64,000 nucleotides of DNA, from assembly GCF_000828615.1 (NCBI RefSeq), contig NZ_AP012273.1, positions 2,957,001 to 3,021,000 on the forward strand. Direction: 5' to 3'. The notes beneath the pieces are model-generated. The model searched no databases. It was given only the letters and a program-made list of their open reading frames with translations, and was not told the origin of the DNA. The position numbers and the translations under genes are program-made. The DNA comes from Thiolapillus brandeum (GTDB lineage: Bacteria; Pseudomonadota; Gammaproteobacteria; Chromatiales; Chromatiaceae). Below are positions 49,955 through 57,275 of the stretch, in pieces; the first letter of the stretch is position 1; each line of letters starts with the position of its first letter.

Positions 49955-50772
49955 TGCCCGAAGGGCCGGAGATCCGCCGGGCCAGGGATGAGCTGGCAGC
50001 CGCCGTCGAGGGACAAACCGCCCACCGGGTGGAATTCCACCTGCCCGCCCTGAAATCCTGGAACGGCCGGTTCGACGGCGCCTTGGTGGAATCCGTGATC
50101 TGCCGGGGCAAGGCCATGATCAGCCGCTTCAGCAACGGCCTCAGCATCTACAGTCACAATCAGCTGTACGGCCGCTGGATGATGGTTCCCCCTGGCCGCT
50201 TACCCGAGACCCGGCGGCAACTGCGCCTGGCCATCCATTGTGAACGACGCTGGGCGCTGCTCTATAGCGCTTCGGATATCGAAGTCTGGCCGTCGGACAA
50301 GCTCCATGAGCATCCTTTTCTCAGCAAACTGGGGCCGGATCTGCTGGCCCCGGATACTACCTCTGGCGCAATATTTGAACGCCTGGAAAGCAAGGGCTTT
50401 GCTTCCCGGAGCCTGGGCGGCCTGCTCACAAACCAGTCATTTGTCGCCGGCCTGGGCAACTATCTGCGCTGTGAAATCCTGCATTGGGCAGGCCTGCATC
50501 CCAAACGGCGCCCCGGGGAACTCACCTCTCAGGCCCTCGACAGACTGGTGGAAGGCATGCTGCAGCTGCCCCGTCAGTCCTATGCGACCGGAGGCATCAC
50601 CAATGACCTGCTGCGGGCCGAAAAACTCATGCAGGAAGGCGCGGGTTTCGAGGATGCCCGTTTCCAGGTGTTTCGCCGGGCCGGACTGCCTTGCTACCGG
50701 TGCGGAGAAACCATCATCCACGAACCCCAGGGCGGGCAGGGATGCTACCTCTGTCCGAACTGTCAGTACTGA
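49954..50772 (+). CDS. nei: Endonuclease VIII (DNA glycosylase/AP lyase)
   Basis: This enzyme removes oxidised pyrimidines and cuts the DNA strand. The 272-residue protein begins PEGPEIRRARDEL, with catalytic Pro after the initiator Met and the Glu next to it. It has GRWMMVPPGRLPETRR in the middle, the helix-two-turn-helix VAGLGNYLRCEILHWAGLHP, and a C-terminal zinc finger CYRCGETI ... CYLCPNCQY. The start at 49954 (coupled to the hemerythrin stop) is fixed by the need for N-terminal Pro. Its last bases overlap the convergent gene at 50763. Confidence 0.93.
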   Translation: MPEGPEIRRARDELAAAVEGQTAHRVEFHLPALKSWNGRFDGALVESVICRGKAMISRFSNGLSIYSHNQLYGRWMMVPPGRLPETRRQLRLAIHCERRWALLYSASDIEVWPSDKLHEHPFLSKLGPDLLAPDTTSGAIFERLESKGFASRSLGGLLTNQSFVAGLGNYLRCEILHWAGLHPKRRPGELTSQALDRLVEGMLQLPRQSYATGGITNDLLRAEKLMQEGAGFEDARFQVFRRAGLPCYRCGETIIHEPQGGQGCYLCPNCQY

Positions 50773-51317
50773 CCCGGTACCAGGCGGGCCGACTGTCCCT
50801 GAAGCTCAGCATAGTCTCCCAGAGCCACAGCAATCTCCTCCAGGGTGGGGTACTCCGCCTCCCAGGGCTCGGCGAACACGCCCCGGCAGGTCATGCGCAG
50901 TACATCCGGCTGGTTGTCCGAATGCAGCCAGAAATGATAGCCGAGAAAGATGTCAGCGGGACTGGTATCCACCGCTGCATCCGCCAATGACAAGGAGGCC
51001 AACATCACCGGGCGCCAGGCAGCCACCTCTTCACGCAGAGGCTGAATGCGGTTCACGATGAAACCGTCTGCTTCGATGGTGCGGGGCTGGGGGGCCAGCT
51101 GGCGCACTTCCAGGTTGCAGGCGGGTTTGTACTGATTGAACCCCAGGGCCGGCAGCATTTTGCCGTCCTGGAGAAATACCCGGGTGTTTTCCCCTGCCAC
51201 GGTGAGAGGCTTGTGCAACACCAGCCGCCAACCACTGTCCTGGTTGGAATAATCCGGCAGCCAGCTGGAGCAGCCCGCCAGCAACAACACAATGATTCCC
51301 GGGAAAAGCCATTTCAT
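50763..51317 (-). CDS. Lipoprotein of unknown function
   Basis: A 184-residue lipoprotein (lipobox LLAGCSS, Cys near 16). The mature part is beta-rich, with WRLVLHKPLTVAGENTRVFLQDG and LPALGFNQYKPACNLEVR. No known domain is recognised. It is the third gene of the cytochrome b561/YceI operon, its start overlapping the YceI stop by four bases. Confidence 0.78.
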   Translation of the reverse strand: MKWLFPGIIVLLLAGCSSWLPDYSNQDSGWRLVLHKPLTVAGENTRVFLQDGKMLPALGFNQYKPACNLEVRQLAPQPRTIEADGFIVNRIQPLREEVAAWRPVMLASLSLADAAVDTSPADIFLGYHFWLHSDNQPDVLRMTCRGVFAEPWEAEYPTLEEIAVALGDYAELQGQSARLVPGQY

Positions 51318-51895
51318 TGGCGCACCCCCTCGATGGACAGGTAGATATGGATTTCCTCGGCAGCCGGCCCCAGAATCTTTGCTTCCTTCATGTTCCAGTC
51401 GGACAACTTGAGCACCGTGCGCCCTTCAAAGCCACGCCGGTAGCCGCCCCAGGGATCCCGGCCGTTGCCCACATCACTGACATCGATACTGATGTTTTTG
51501 GTAATGCCGCGGAGGGTCAGGTCGCCTTTCAATACCGCCTTGCCCTCCCCCTTTTCTTCCCAGGCGGTACTCATGAATGATGCCTTGGGGTATTTTTTCA
51601 CATCAAAGAAACGGGCGCTGCGCAAGTGTTTGTCCCGCTCGGCATGATTGCTGTCCAGGCTGGCAATATCGATTTCCACCTGCACATGGTTCCTGTCCGG
51701 ATGCTGCCCGTCATAGCTGAAATCCCCCTTGAAACGGTCAAAACGTCCCAGCAGCCAGCTGTAACCCAAATGCTTGATCCTGAATTCGATGAAGGCATGC
51801 ATGCCCCTGGTATCGATTTCGTAGTCCACGGCCGCCACGGAACCGGCCCCCAGGATTGCCATGCCAAACAGCATGGCCGTGATGGTTTTTTTCAT
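51314..51895 (-). CDS. YceI-family periplasmic lipid-binding protein
   Basis: The 193-residue protein has a signal peptide (about 1-22). The YceI beta-barrel follows: YEIDTRGMHAFIEFRIKHLGYSWLLG, then DIASLDSNHAERDKHLRSARFFDVKKYPKA split across two blocks, then GDLTLRGITKNISIDV. YceI proteins bind polyisoprenoid or amide lipids. It overlaps the cytochrome b561 stop by four bases; YceI and b561 genes are often paired. Confidence 0.92.
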   Translation of the reverse strand: MKKTITAMLFGMAILGAGSVAAVDYEIDTRGMHAFIEFRIKHLGYSWLLGRFDRFKGDFSYDGQHPDRNHVQVEIDIASLDSNHAERDKHLRSARFFDVKKYPKASFMSTAWEEKGEGKAVLKGDLTLRGITKNISIDVSDVGNGRDPWGGYRRGFEGRTVLKLSDWNMKEAKILGPAAEEIHIYLSIEGVRQ

Positions 51896-52452
51896 TGCTC
51901 TCTCCTTACGGGATTCATGCCCAACATACGGCTTAGGGTGTGATCCCTGTCTATGATTTGATGCTTGAGTGCTGCGGCCACATGCAGCGCCAGCATGGCG
52001 GCCAGCAACCAGGTCAGGAACCAGTGCACGGTCCCCGCCCGATCCTCAAGATTAGCCACTCCGGACACCAGGGCAGGAACCTCGATGCCGCCATAAAGCG
52101 CCAGGGGATGACCATCGGCCGTACTGATCAGATAGCCACTGGCCACGATGGCCAACATCACCAGATAAAACAGCCGGTGCATGAGCAAGGCCAAAAAACG
52201 CTCTCCGGACCGGGCCTGGATCACCGGCAGGGGATTGCTCCAGCGCCATATCAGACGCCACAGAAGCAGCAAGGCAAACATCACGCCCAGACTTCGATGC
52301 AGATCCGGCAAACGCTGGTACAGGGGGTGGAAATAGTCCAGGGTAATCATGTACTTGCCCAGGACAAACAGGCCGATGGCCAGCAGGGCCATGATCCAGT
52401 GAAGGCCAATGCTCACCAGCCCCCAGTCGGCGTTGTCGTTCTTCCACTTCAT
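51892..52452 (-). CDS. Cytochrome b561-family membrane protein
   Basis: Start at 52452 (MKWKNDNADWGLVSIGLHW), 186 residues. Four membrane helices carry the paired heme-ligand histidines, including His in GLHWIMALLAIG, HRSLGVMFALLLLW, HRLFYLVMLAIVASGY and TVHWFLTWLLAAMLALHVAAA. It would move electrons from the quinone pool or from the partner YceI protein. It is the first gene of a three-gene operon b561-yceI-lipoprotein. Confidence 0.9.
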   Translation of the reverse strand: MKWKNDNADWGLVSIGLHWIMALLAIGLFVLGKYMITLDYFHPLYQRLPDLHRSLGVMFALLLLWRLIWRWSNPLPVIQARSGERFLALLMHRLFYLVMLAIVASGYLISTADGHPLALYGGIEVPALVSGVANLEDRAGTVHWFLTWLLAAMLALHVAAALKHQIIDRDHTLSRMLGMNPVRREQ

Positions 52453-52545
52453 GGTTTCATGGCTCCCCTGCTGTCGGGGCATTCTCCAAGGTTGATCCGG
52501 ATATCTGTTCAAAGACTAGCAAAAGAAGTCCAGACTGCCGGAATT

Positions 52546-52812
52546 TCAACCCTGGCGCACCAGTTCATCCATGCGTGCCTTGGCGGCCTCCCAGGCATCC
52601 CCGCAGTTGCCTCCCTCGGCCATGAGCTCCATGAGGGCATAGGCCAATGATCGGCCCCGGGCATCCAGGTCCCGCAGTTTGGTGAGTTTGAACAGGCAAC
52701 CAGCGGCTTCATATTCCAGGGTATTCACCAGGGCATACAACACCAGGGAATTCGCAGAATGTGGCGCCAGCCGCATCAGCTCAAGGATATCGTCCAGTAC
52801 AGAAGTTGACAT
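52546..52812 (-). CDS. Small helical protein of unknown function
   Basis: An 88-residue protein, all-alpha, with cysteines in EAAGCLFKLTKLRDL and EGGNCGDAW. No membrane helix or signal peptide. It lies next to the cytochrome b561 operon, same orientation. No family is recognised. Confidence 0.6.
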   Translation of the reverse strand: MSTSVLDDILELMRLAPHSANSLVLYALVNTLEYEAAGCLFKLTKLRDLDARGRSLAYALMELMAEGGNCGDAWEAAKARMDELVRQG

Positions 52813-52937
52813 ATTTGTTCCTTATGGCCATGCTCAGGGGTGAGATTGTCCGGTCTGGTACTGTATCAGACCGGGATGTGCCCGCGTGAAGCGGTGCGCC
52901 CATCCAAAAAAATAATACCATTGCACAGGAGGAGCCG

Positions 52938-53024
52938 ATGAGTCGCCAGTCTGCAAACACAATACCTTTGCGGGCAAGAATGATTCACTCGTTCATCCAG
53001 AATCCCCTGGGATTCACCAAATAA
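52938..53024 (+). CDS. Possible 28-residue small protein or leader
   Basis: The ATG is five bases after aggagg, a strong ribosome-binding site. It encodes MSRQSANTIPLRARMIHSF and a short tail ending NPLGFTK. It ends 20 bp before the start of the Pro/Ala-rich protein at 53045. It could be a leader peptide, a small protein, or chance. Confidence 0.4.
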   Translation: MSRQSANTIPLRARMIHSFIQNPLGFTK

Positions 53025-53044
53025 TAACTACGGAGGATCCGGTT

Positions 53045-53962
53045 ATGACCGTACACAAGCCCATCATGATAGCCTTCGGTCTGATGCTTTCCGGCACCAG
53101 CCTGTCGGCATCCACCCCGCAGCAAAACAATGATTTCCGTTTACTCACTACAGAAGAAGCCGCCGCCCTGAAGCAAAAACTTGGCAGTGTACAAGGCGCC
53201 GAGCGGGAAGCCCTGCGTCAGGCGGAATACGAAAAGCTGCGGCAGCGTGCCCTGGATGCGGGCTATACCGTGCCACCCCTGGCCAAGGCCAGCGAGCCTG
53301 CCATCGACCCGGTACGTGCTGCACCCGTACCCCCCATCCCCGTGACACCAGTGGAGCCACCAGCAGCTCCCGCGCCCGAGGCGACACCCCCGGCCTCACC
53401 TGCCGAACCTGCTCCCGCGGCTCCGCCGGCCCCAAGCATTGCTCCCACCCCCAAGGCAGAATCCAGCGCAGCACCTCCCGCCGAGACGGCGAGCGAGCCC
53501 GTTGCATCGACGGCTGCAAGTGCCACCGCACAAGATTCAGCTCCGGCAGAAGAAGCCCCGGCTCCCGCTCAACCGGCTGCCGCCGCATTGCCTACCATCA
53601 GACCGGCGCCCCCTGCCTATGGAGCACCTTACCAGACTACTCGCCAATCCCACGAGGAGCTGCTGAAGTCCATGCAGGCCCGACGGGATGCCTTGCGTGA
53701 AAAAATGCGCAAGCGCCGCGAAGAGATGGATAAACAACGACAGGCTGACAGAGCGTCCCGGCAAAAGCAGCAGAAACAGGAGATTCAGGCCCATCGAGAA
53801 GAAATGGAAGCCCGCCGCAAGGCCATTGAAGCCCGGATCAACAATGCCATCAACGGCATTGGTCGCCCGCCTGCAGCAGCCCCCTACTATCCTGCCTACC
53901 CTCCTTATGGGGCCTATGCTCCCTACGGATATCCGCCAAGACCCGTATATCCGGTTCGCTGA
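53045..53962 (+). CDS. Pro/Ala-rich secreted protein with coiled coil
   Basis: A 305-residue protein with a signal peptide (about 1-22, MIAFGLMLSGTSLSAS). A short helical start (TTEEAAALKQKLGSVQGAERE) leads to a long Pro/Ala/Glu-rich low-complexity region (about 75-195), then a charged coiled coil rich in Arg, Lys, Glu and Gln (about 205-265) and a Pro/Tyr-rich tail (YYPAYPPYGAYAPYGYPP). It has the look of an envelope-spanning or matrix-linked protein with no enzyme domain. A gga-rich motif (cggaggat) precedes the ATG. Confidence 0.75.
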   Translation: MTVHKPIMIAFGLMLSGTSLSASTPQQNNDFRLLTTEEAAALKQKLGSVQGAEREALRQAEYEKLRQRALDAGYTVPPLAKASEPAIDPVRAAPVPPIPVTPVEPPAAPAPEATPPASPAEPAPAAPPAPSIAPTPKAESSAAPPAETASEPVASTAASATAQDSAPAEEAPAPAQPAAAALPTIRPAPPAYGAPYQTTRQSHEELLKSMQARRDALREKMRKRREEMDKQRQADRASRQKQQKQEIQAHREEMEARRKAIEARINNAINGIGRPPAAAPYYPAYPPYGAYAPYGYPPRPVYPVR

Positions 53963-54027
53963 TTCGGGATTGTCCCGGTAAATCGGTCGTGTTGCGCCCG
54001 GACAGGCCCCTCCTGTCCGGGTAACGA

Positions 54028-54678
54028 TCAAGGCTCTTCATTTCCCCTTCTTTCCAGTTCACGGGCCTGCTCCCGGTTCAGGTTTCTCCAGGGGAGGGGA
54101 AACAAGCCCGGCACCCGCTGCCGGTATTCCCCATAGGCATCGCCATAGTAAGCCAGCAACTTACGTTCTTCGAGAAGGGAACCGATGATGAAATACAGAG
54201 TCATCATTACCGATGAAAGCAGCATGGGCGCGGTCATGTCCCGGGTCCAGAGGAGAATCAGACCCAGAAAATACCAGGGGTGGCGCACATGACGATGCAG
54301 GGGTGATATGCGAAAACGCTCCTGATCTTCCACCCTGCGTTCTCCGTCGCGCAATTGACGCAATCCCAGAAATTCTGAACCATCATAATGGCGCAGAGAG
54401 TAGAGAAAACCCGCCAGGGCAGCTATCGCCAGTCCATTCCCCAGCCACCACCAGGCGCCTTTCCAGGCAAATACCGTCTCTCCCCCCAGAAACCAGGTGA
54501 GCCAGAGGGGAACCACCAGCAGCACTGTGGCAACGGTATTGAAAAACAGCCGGTACCAGGGCATGAAGCCCGGCCATTTTGTTGCCACCAGGTACTTGAC
54601 CTTCAGGGAAGCCAGCAGCGAATGAACCGCAAAATACCCCAGCCAGGAAGCTGCCAGCCACCACAGTCCGGTGTCCAT
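54028..54678 (-). CDS. NnrU/isoprenylcysteine methyltransferase-like membrane protein
   Basis: The start at 54678 overlaps the stop of the transglycosylase gene (TGATG), so translation is coupled. The 216-residue protein has about five membrane helices and ends in the typical RHVRHPWYFLGLILLW ... LEERKLLAYYGDAYGEYRQRVP block, which is the SAM-binding signature of membrane methyltransferases of the ICMT/phospholipid methyltransferase type. The substrate is unknown. Confidence 0.82.
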   Translation of the reverse strand: MDTGLWWLAASWLGYFAVHSLLASLKVKYLVATKWPGFMPWYRLFFNTVATVLLVVPLWLTWFLGGETVFAWKGAWWWLGNGLAIAALAGFLYSLRHYDGSEFLGLRQLRDGERRVEDQERFRISPLHRHVRHPWYFLGLILLWTRDMTAPMLLSSVMMTLYFIIGSLLEERKLLAYYGDAYGEYRQRVPGLFPLPWRNLNREQARELERRGNEEP

Positions 54679-55247
54679 CAAAGTATGGCGCTCATCAACT
54701 TGCGGATGCGCTTGACATAGTGCCGTGTCGCACCTGGCACGAACCCTTCGACCATCTCCCACTCATTGACGACTTCATGCTGTTTCAGGCTCTTGTTGTA
54801 AGCCTGTCGAACCCGGCGGAAACCCGCGTTGTAACTGCCAAAGGCGAACAACAGCCGCTGTTGCGCAGAGGCGTCCAGGAAATCCCATTTTTCATAAAGA
54901 TACCGGTCATAGTAGATCCCGGCAGCAATGTTCCATTTGGGGGCTTCCAGACTCTTCAAAGAAGCATTCTTCTTGCGAATATACTCGAAGGTTTTGGGCA
55001 TTATCTGCATCACACCCACTGCGCCAACCCTGCTGCGGGCCTTGGGGTTCAGCCCCGATTCGGCGATACCCTGGGCCTTGAACCAGCGCCAGTCCACCAG
55101 GGGACCGAAATAATGTTTGCTGTTCTTGCGGAAATAGGGATCGTACTTGTCCGTCCAATGTTTGTGATCGACATGCTTGAACCCCTCGCCCGCCCACGCA
55201 AGGGCCGGAAGCACCAACACCAGCCAGGGCCAGGAAGGCCAGCGCAT
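54678..55247 (-). CDS. Secreted lytic transglycosylase-like protein (SLT domain)
   Basis: The 189-residue protein has a signal peptide (about 1-19). The SLT domain has the catalytic Glu in KAQGIAESGLNPKARSRVGAVGVMQIMP (split as AQGIAESGLNP and GAVGVMQIMP), followed by WNIAAGIYYDRYLY and FAFGSYNAGFRRV. It would cut peptidoglycan glycan strands. It lies directly after the DUF350 gene with no gap, so the genes 56210 to 54028 look like one operon. Confidence 0.85.
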   Translation of the reverse strand: MRWPSWPWLVLVLPALAWAGEGFKHVDHKHWTDKYDPYFRKNSKHYFGPLVDWRWFKAQGIAESGLNPKARSRVGAVGVMQIMPKTFEYIRKKNASLKSLEAPKWNIAAGIYYDRYLYEKWDFLDASAQQRLLFAFGSYNAGFRRVRQAYNKSLKQHEVVNEWEMVEGFVPGATRHYVKRIRKLMSAIL

Positions 55248-55478
55248 TCAGTTGAGACCCAGGCCAATGACCAGGCCCATGGCGGTGCCGATGCCAATGA
55301 ACATGCCCATGATCATAAGGCCCACAGCCTGATTGCCCTGCGCCAGTTGTTCGGGGATACTGAAATTGACGATATGGCTGAATACCTTGCACCCCAGCCA
55401 CATGAATGACAGAGTGAGTACGCCACCCATGCAGGCATAGAGCACATTGAGTATTACGGGATCGATGGACGTGGTCAT
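55248..55478 (-). CDS. DUF350-family small membrane protein
   Basis: Start at 55478 (MTTSIDPVILNVLYACMGG), 76 residues with two membrane helices (about 10-30 and 50-72), the second glycine-rich (GLMIMGMFIGIGTAMGLVIG). The pattern fits DUF350/YjfL proteins, which occur in pairs with other membrane proteins. It abuts the lytic transglycosylase gene. Confidence 0.75.
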   Translation of the reverse strand: MTTSIDPVILNVLYACMGGVLTLSFMWLGCKVFSHIVNFSIPEQLAQGNQAVGLMIMGMFIGIGTAMGLVIGLGLN

Positions 55479-55544
55479 TAAGCTCTCCTGGTGGGATGGA
55501 TACCAGAGAATAGTAATGACCCCGGCCCTCACAGGCAAGAAGCC

Positions 55545-56210
55545 TCATTTCCCGTGCAGGTATTCCTCATCACTGAAGGACCCCACCCAGTCGGGCTTGA
55601 AGCCCACCAACATGGCAATGATCCAGCCATTGAGCATACACTCGGGAAAGAACATCATGGGCGAGACATTGAGAAAGTTGTGCCGCAGATCCCACCAGGG
55701 GTAGGCATCCATGAGCACCAGTCCCCCGGTGATCAGGCTGGCCATGATGACGAACACCAGCCCCCCGGCAAGAAAGGCATTCACCAGCACATAGACGAAA
55801 AAATGCTTGGGGGCATTCACCCGGGTGATGCCCAGAAGCGCCTGGGTGATGGAAGCAGGAATGAGCACACACAGAACAACCGAAGGAAACCAGCCGCTCC
55901 AGTCGTTCAGCCCCGCCAGCATGATCCCCAGCAACGCCAGGCTTCCGGCGACCAGAGCCAGTGACCAGCCAAACATCAGGGTCACGATAACCATGCCGGA
56001 AAGATGCCAGTAAAATCCCGGCAACAATTCCACACGCATATTCCAAAGGAAGAACAGAAATACCACGGCCCCAAGAAACACGTGTTGCTGGCTCTTTTCC
56101 CTGAGGCGGCTCCAGTTGGCCCAACGCAGGGCAAACCACAAGGCAAAGAAAAACAGGCCGGCGAACAACACCTGCCAGTAAGGATGGAATAAACTACCGG
56201 ACAACTCCAT
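55545..56210 (-). CDS. CbiM-like energy-coupling factor membrane protein
   Basis: Start at 56210 (MELSGSLFHPYWQVLFAG), 221 residues, about six membrane helices. The VNAPKHFFVYVLVNAFLAGG and PECMLNGWIIAMLVGFKPDWVGSF segments fit the CbiM/energy-coupling factor permease fold. No ATPase or CbiQ-type partner is nearby, so substrate and function (cobalt, nickel or other) are open. The start lies 21 bp from the start of the divergent aldo/keto reductase gene. Confidence 0.75.
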   Translation of the reverse strand: MELSGSLFHPYWQVLFAGLFFFALWFALRWANWSRLREKSQQHVFLGAVVFLFFLWNMRVELLPGFYWHLSGMVIVTLMFGWSLALVAGSLALLGIMLAGLNDWSGWFPSVVLCVLIPASITQALLGITRVNAPKHFFVYVLVNAFLAGGLVFVIMASLITGGLVLMDAYPWWDLRHNFLNVSPMMFFPECMLNGWIIAMLVGFKPDWVGSFSDEEYLHGK

Positions 56211-56231
56211 ACCCACAATACCTATATCAAT

Positions 56232-57275
56232 ATGGAATACAGACTTCTTGGAAACAGCCGCATCCGCGTAAGCGCGCTGTGCCTTGGCACCATGACCTGG
56301 GGCGAACAGAATACCGAGGCACAGGCCCATGAACAGCTGGACTACGCCCTGGACCAGGGCATCAACTTTCTGGACACTGCCGAAATGTACCCGGTTCCCG
56401 CCCGTGCGCAAACCCAGGGTGCCACGGAAACCATCATCGGCAACTGGCTGAAACAGCGCAACCGCCGCGACCGGATCATTCTGGCCACCAAGGTTGCCGG
56501 GCCTGGCCGCGACTGGCTGACCCACTTCCGTGGTGGCAACAACCGTCTGGATCGGGCCAATATCGAGAGTGCAGTGGACGAAAGTTTACGCCGCCTGCAA
56601 ACCGATTACATTGATTATTACCAACTGCACTGGCCGGACCGCCAGACCAACTATTTCGGCAAGCGGGGCTATCCCTGGCCTGAGCAGGACGACAGCATTC
56701 CTCTCGAAGAAACCCTGGCGGTGCTCGCAGACCTGGTGCGGGCCGGAAAGGTACGGGAGATCGGCGTTTCCAACGAAACGCCCTGGGGCGTGATGCGCGG
56801 TCTGTGCCTGTCAGAAAACCGCAGGCTGCCTCGTATTCAGGGCATACAAAACCCCTACAGCCTGCTCAACCGCAGTTTCGAAGTGGGACTGGCGGAGATT
56901 TCCCACCGGGAGCAGGTGGGCCTGCTGGCCTACTCTCCCCTGGGGTTCGGTGTGCTCAGTGGCAAATACCTGGACGGAGCCCATCCGGCTGGCGCCCGCC
57001 TGACCCTGTTTCCCGACTACAACCGCTATTCCAATGTTCAGGCCAGGGCCGCCACCAAAGCCTATGTGAAACTGGCCCGGGATTATGACCTGGATCCGAC
57101 CCAAATGGCTCTGGCCTTTGTCACCAGCCGCCCTTTTGTCACCAGTAACATCATTGGCGCCACCAGCCTGAAACAGCTGCGCAGCAATATCGCCAGCCAG
57201 GAGATACGCCTGCCAGGGGAATTGCTGGCCGCTATCGACAGGATATACCAGCGCTATACCGACCCCGCCCCCTGA
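56232..57275 (+). CDS. Aldo/keto reductase (Tas-like)
   Basis: A 347-residue NAD(P)H-dependent oxidoreductase with TIM-barrel fold. The motif ALDQGINFLDTAEMYP holds Asp and Tyr of the catalytic tetrad (about 48 and 53), Lys is in ILATKVAGPG (about 84), and His in YQLHWPDRQT (about 138). The C-terminal NIIGATSLKQLRSNI binds the cofactor. The Tas subfamily pattern LGTMTWGEQNTEAQAHEQLD at the start is clear. The substrate is unknown. It runs convergently with and overlaps the EAL gene's 3' end. Confidence 0.92.
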   Translation: MEYRLLGNSRIRVSALCLGTMTWGEQNTEAQAHEQLDYALDQGINFLDTAEMYPVPARAQTQGATETIIGNWLKQRNRRDRIILATKVAGPGRDWLTHFRGGNNRLDRANIESAVDESLRRLQTDYIDYYQLHWPDRQTNYFGKRGYPWPEQDDSIPLEETLAVLADLVRAGKVREIGVSNETPWGVMRGLCLSENRRLPRIQGIQNPYSLLNRSFEVGLAEISHREQVGLLAYSPLGFGVLSGKYLDGAHPAGARLTLFPDYNRYSNVQARAATKAYVKLARDYDLDPTQMALAFVTSRPFVTSNIIGATSLKQLRSNIASQEIRLPGELLAAIDRIYQRYTDPAP

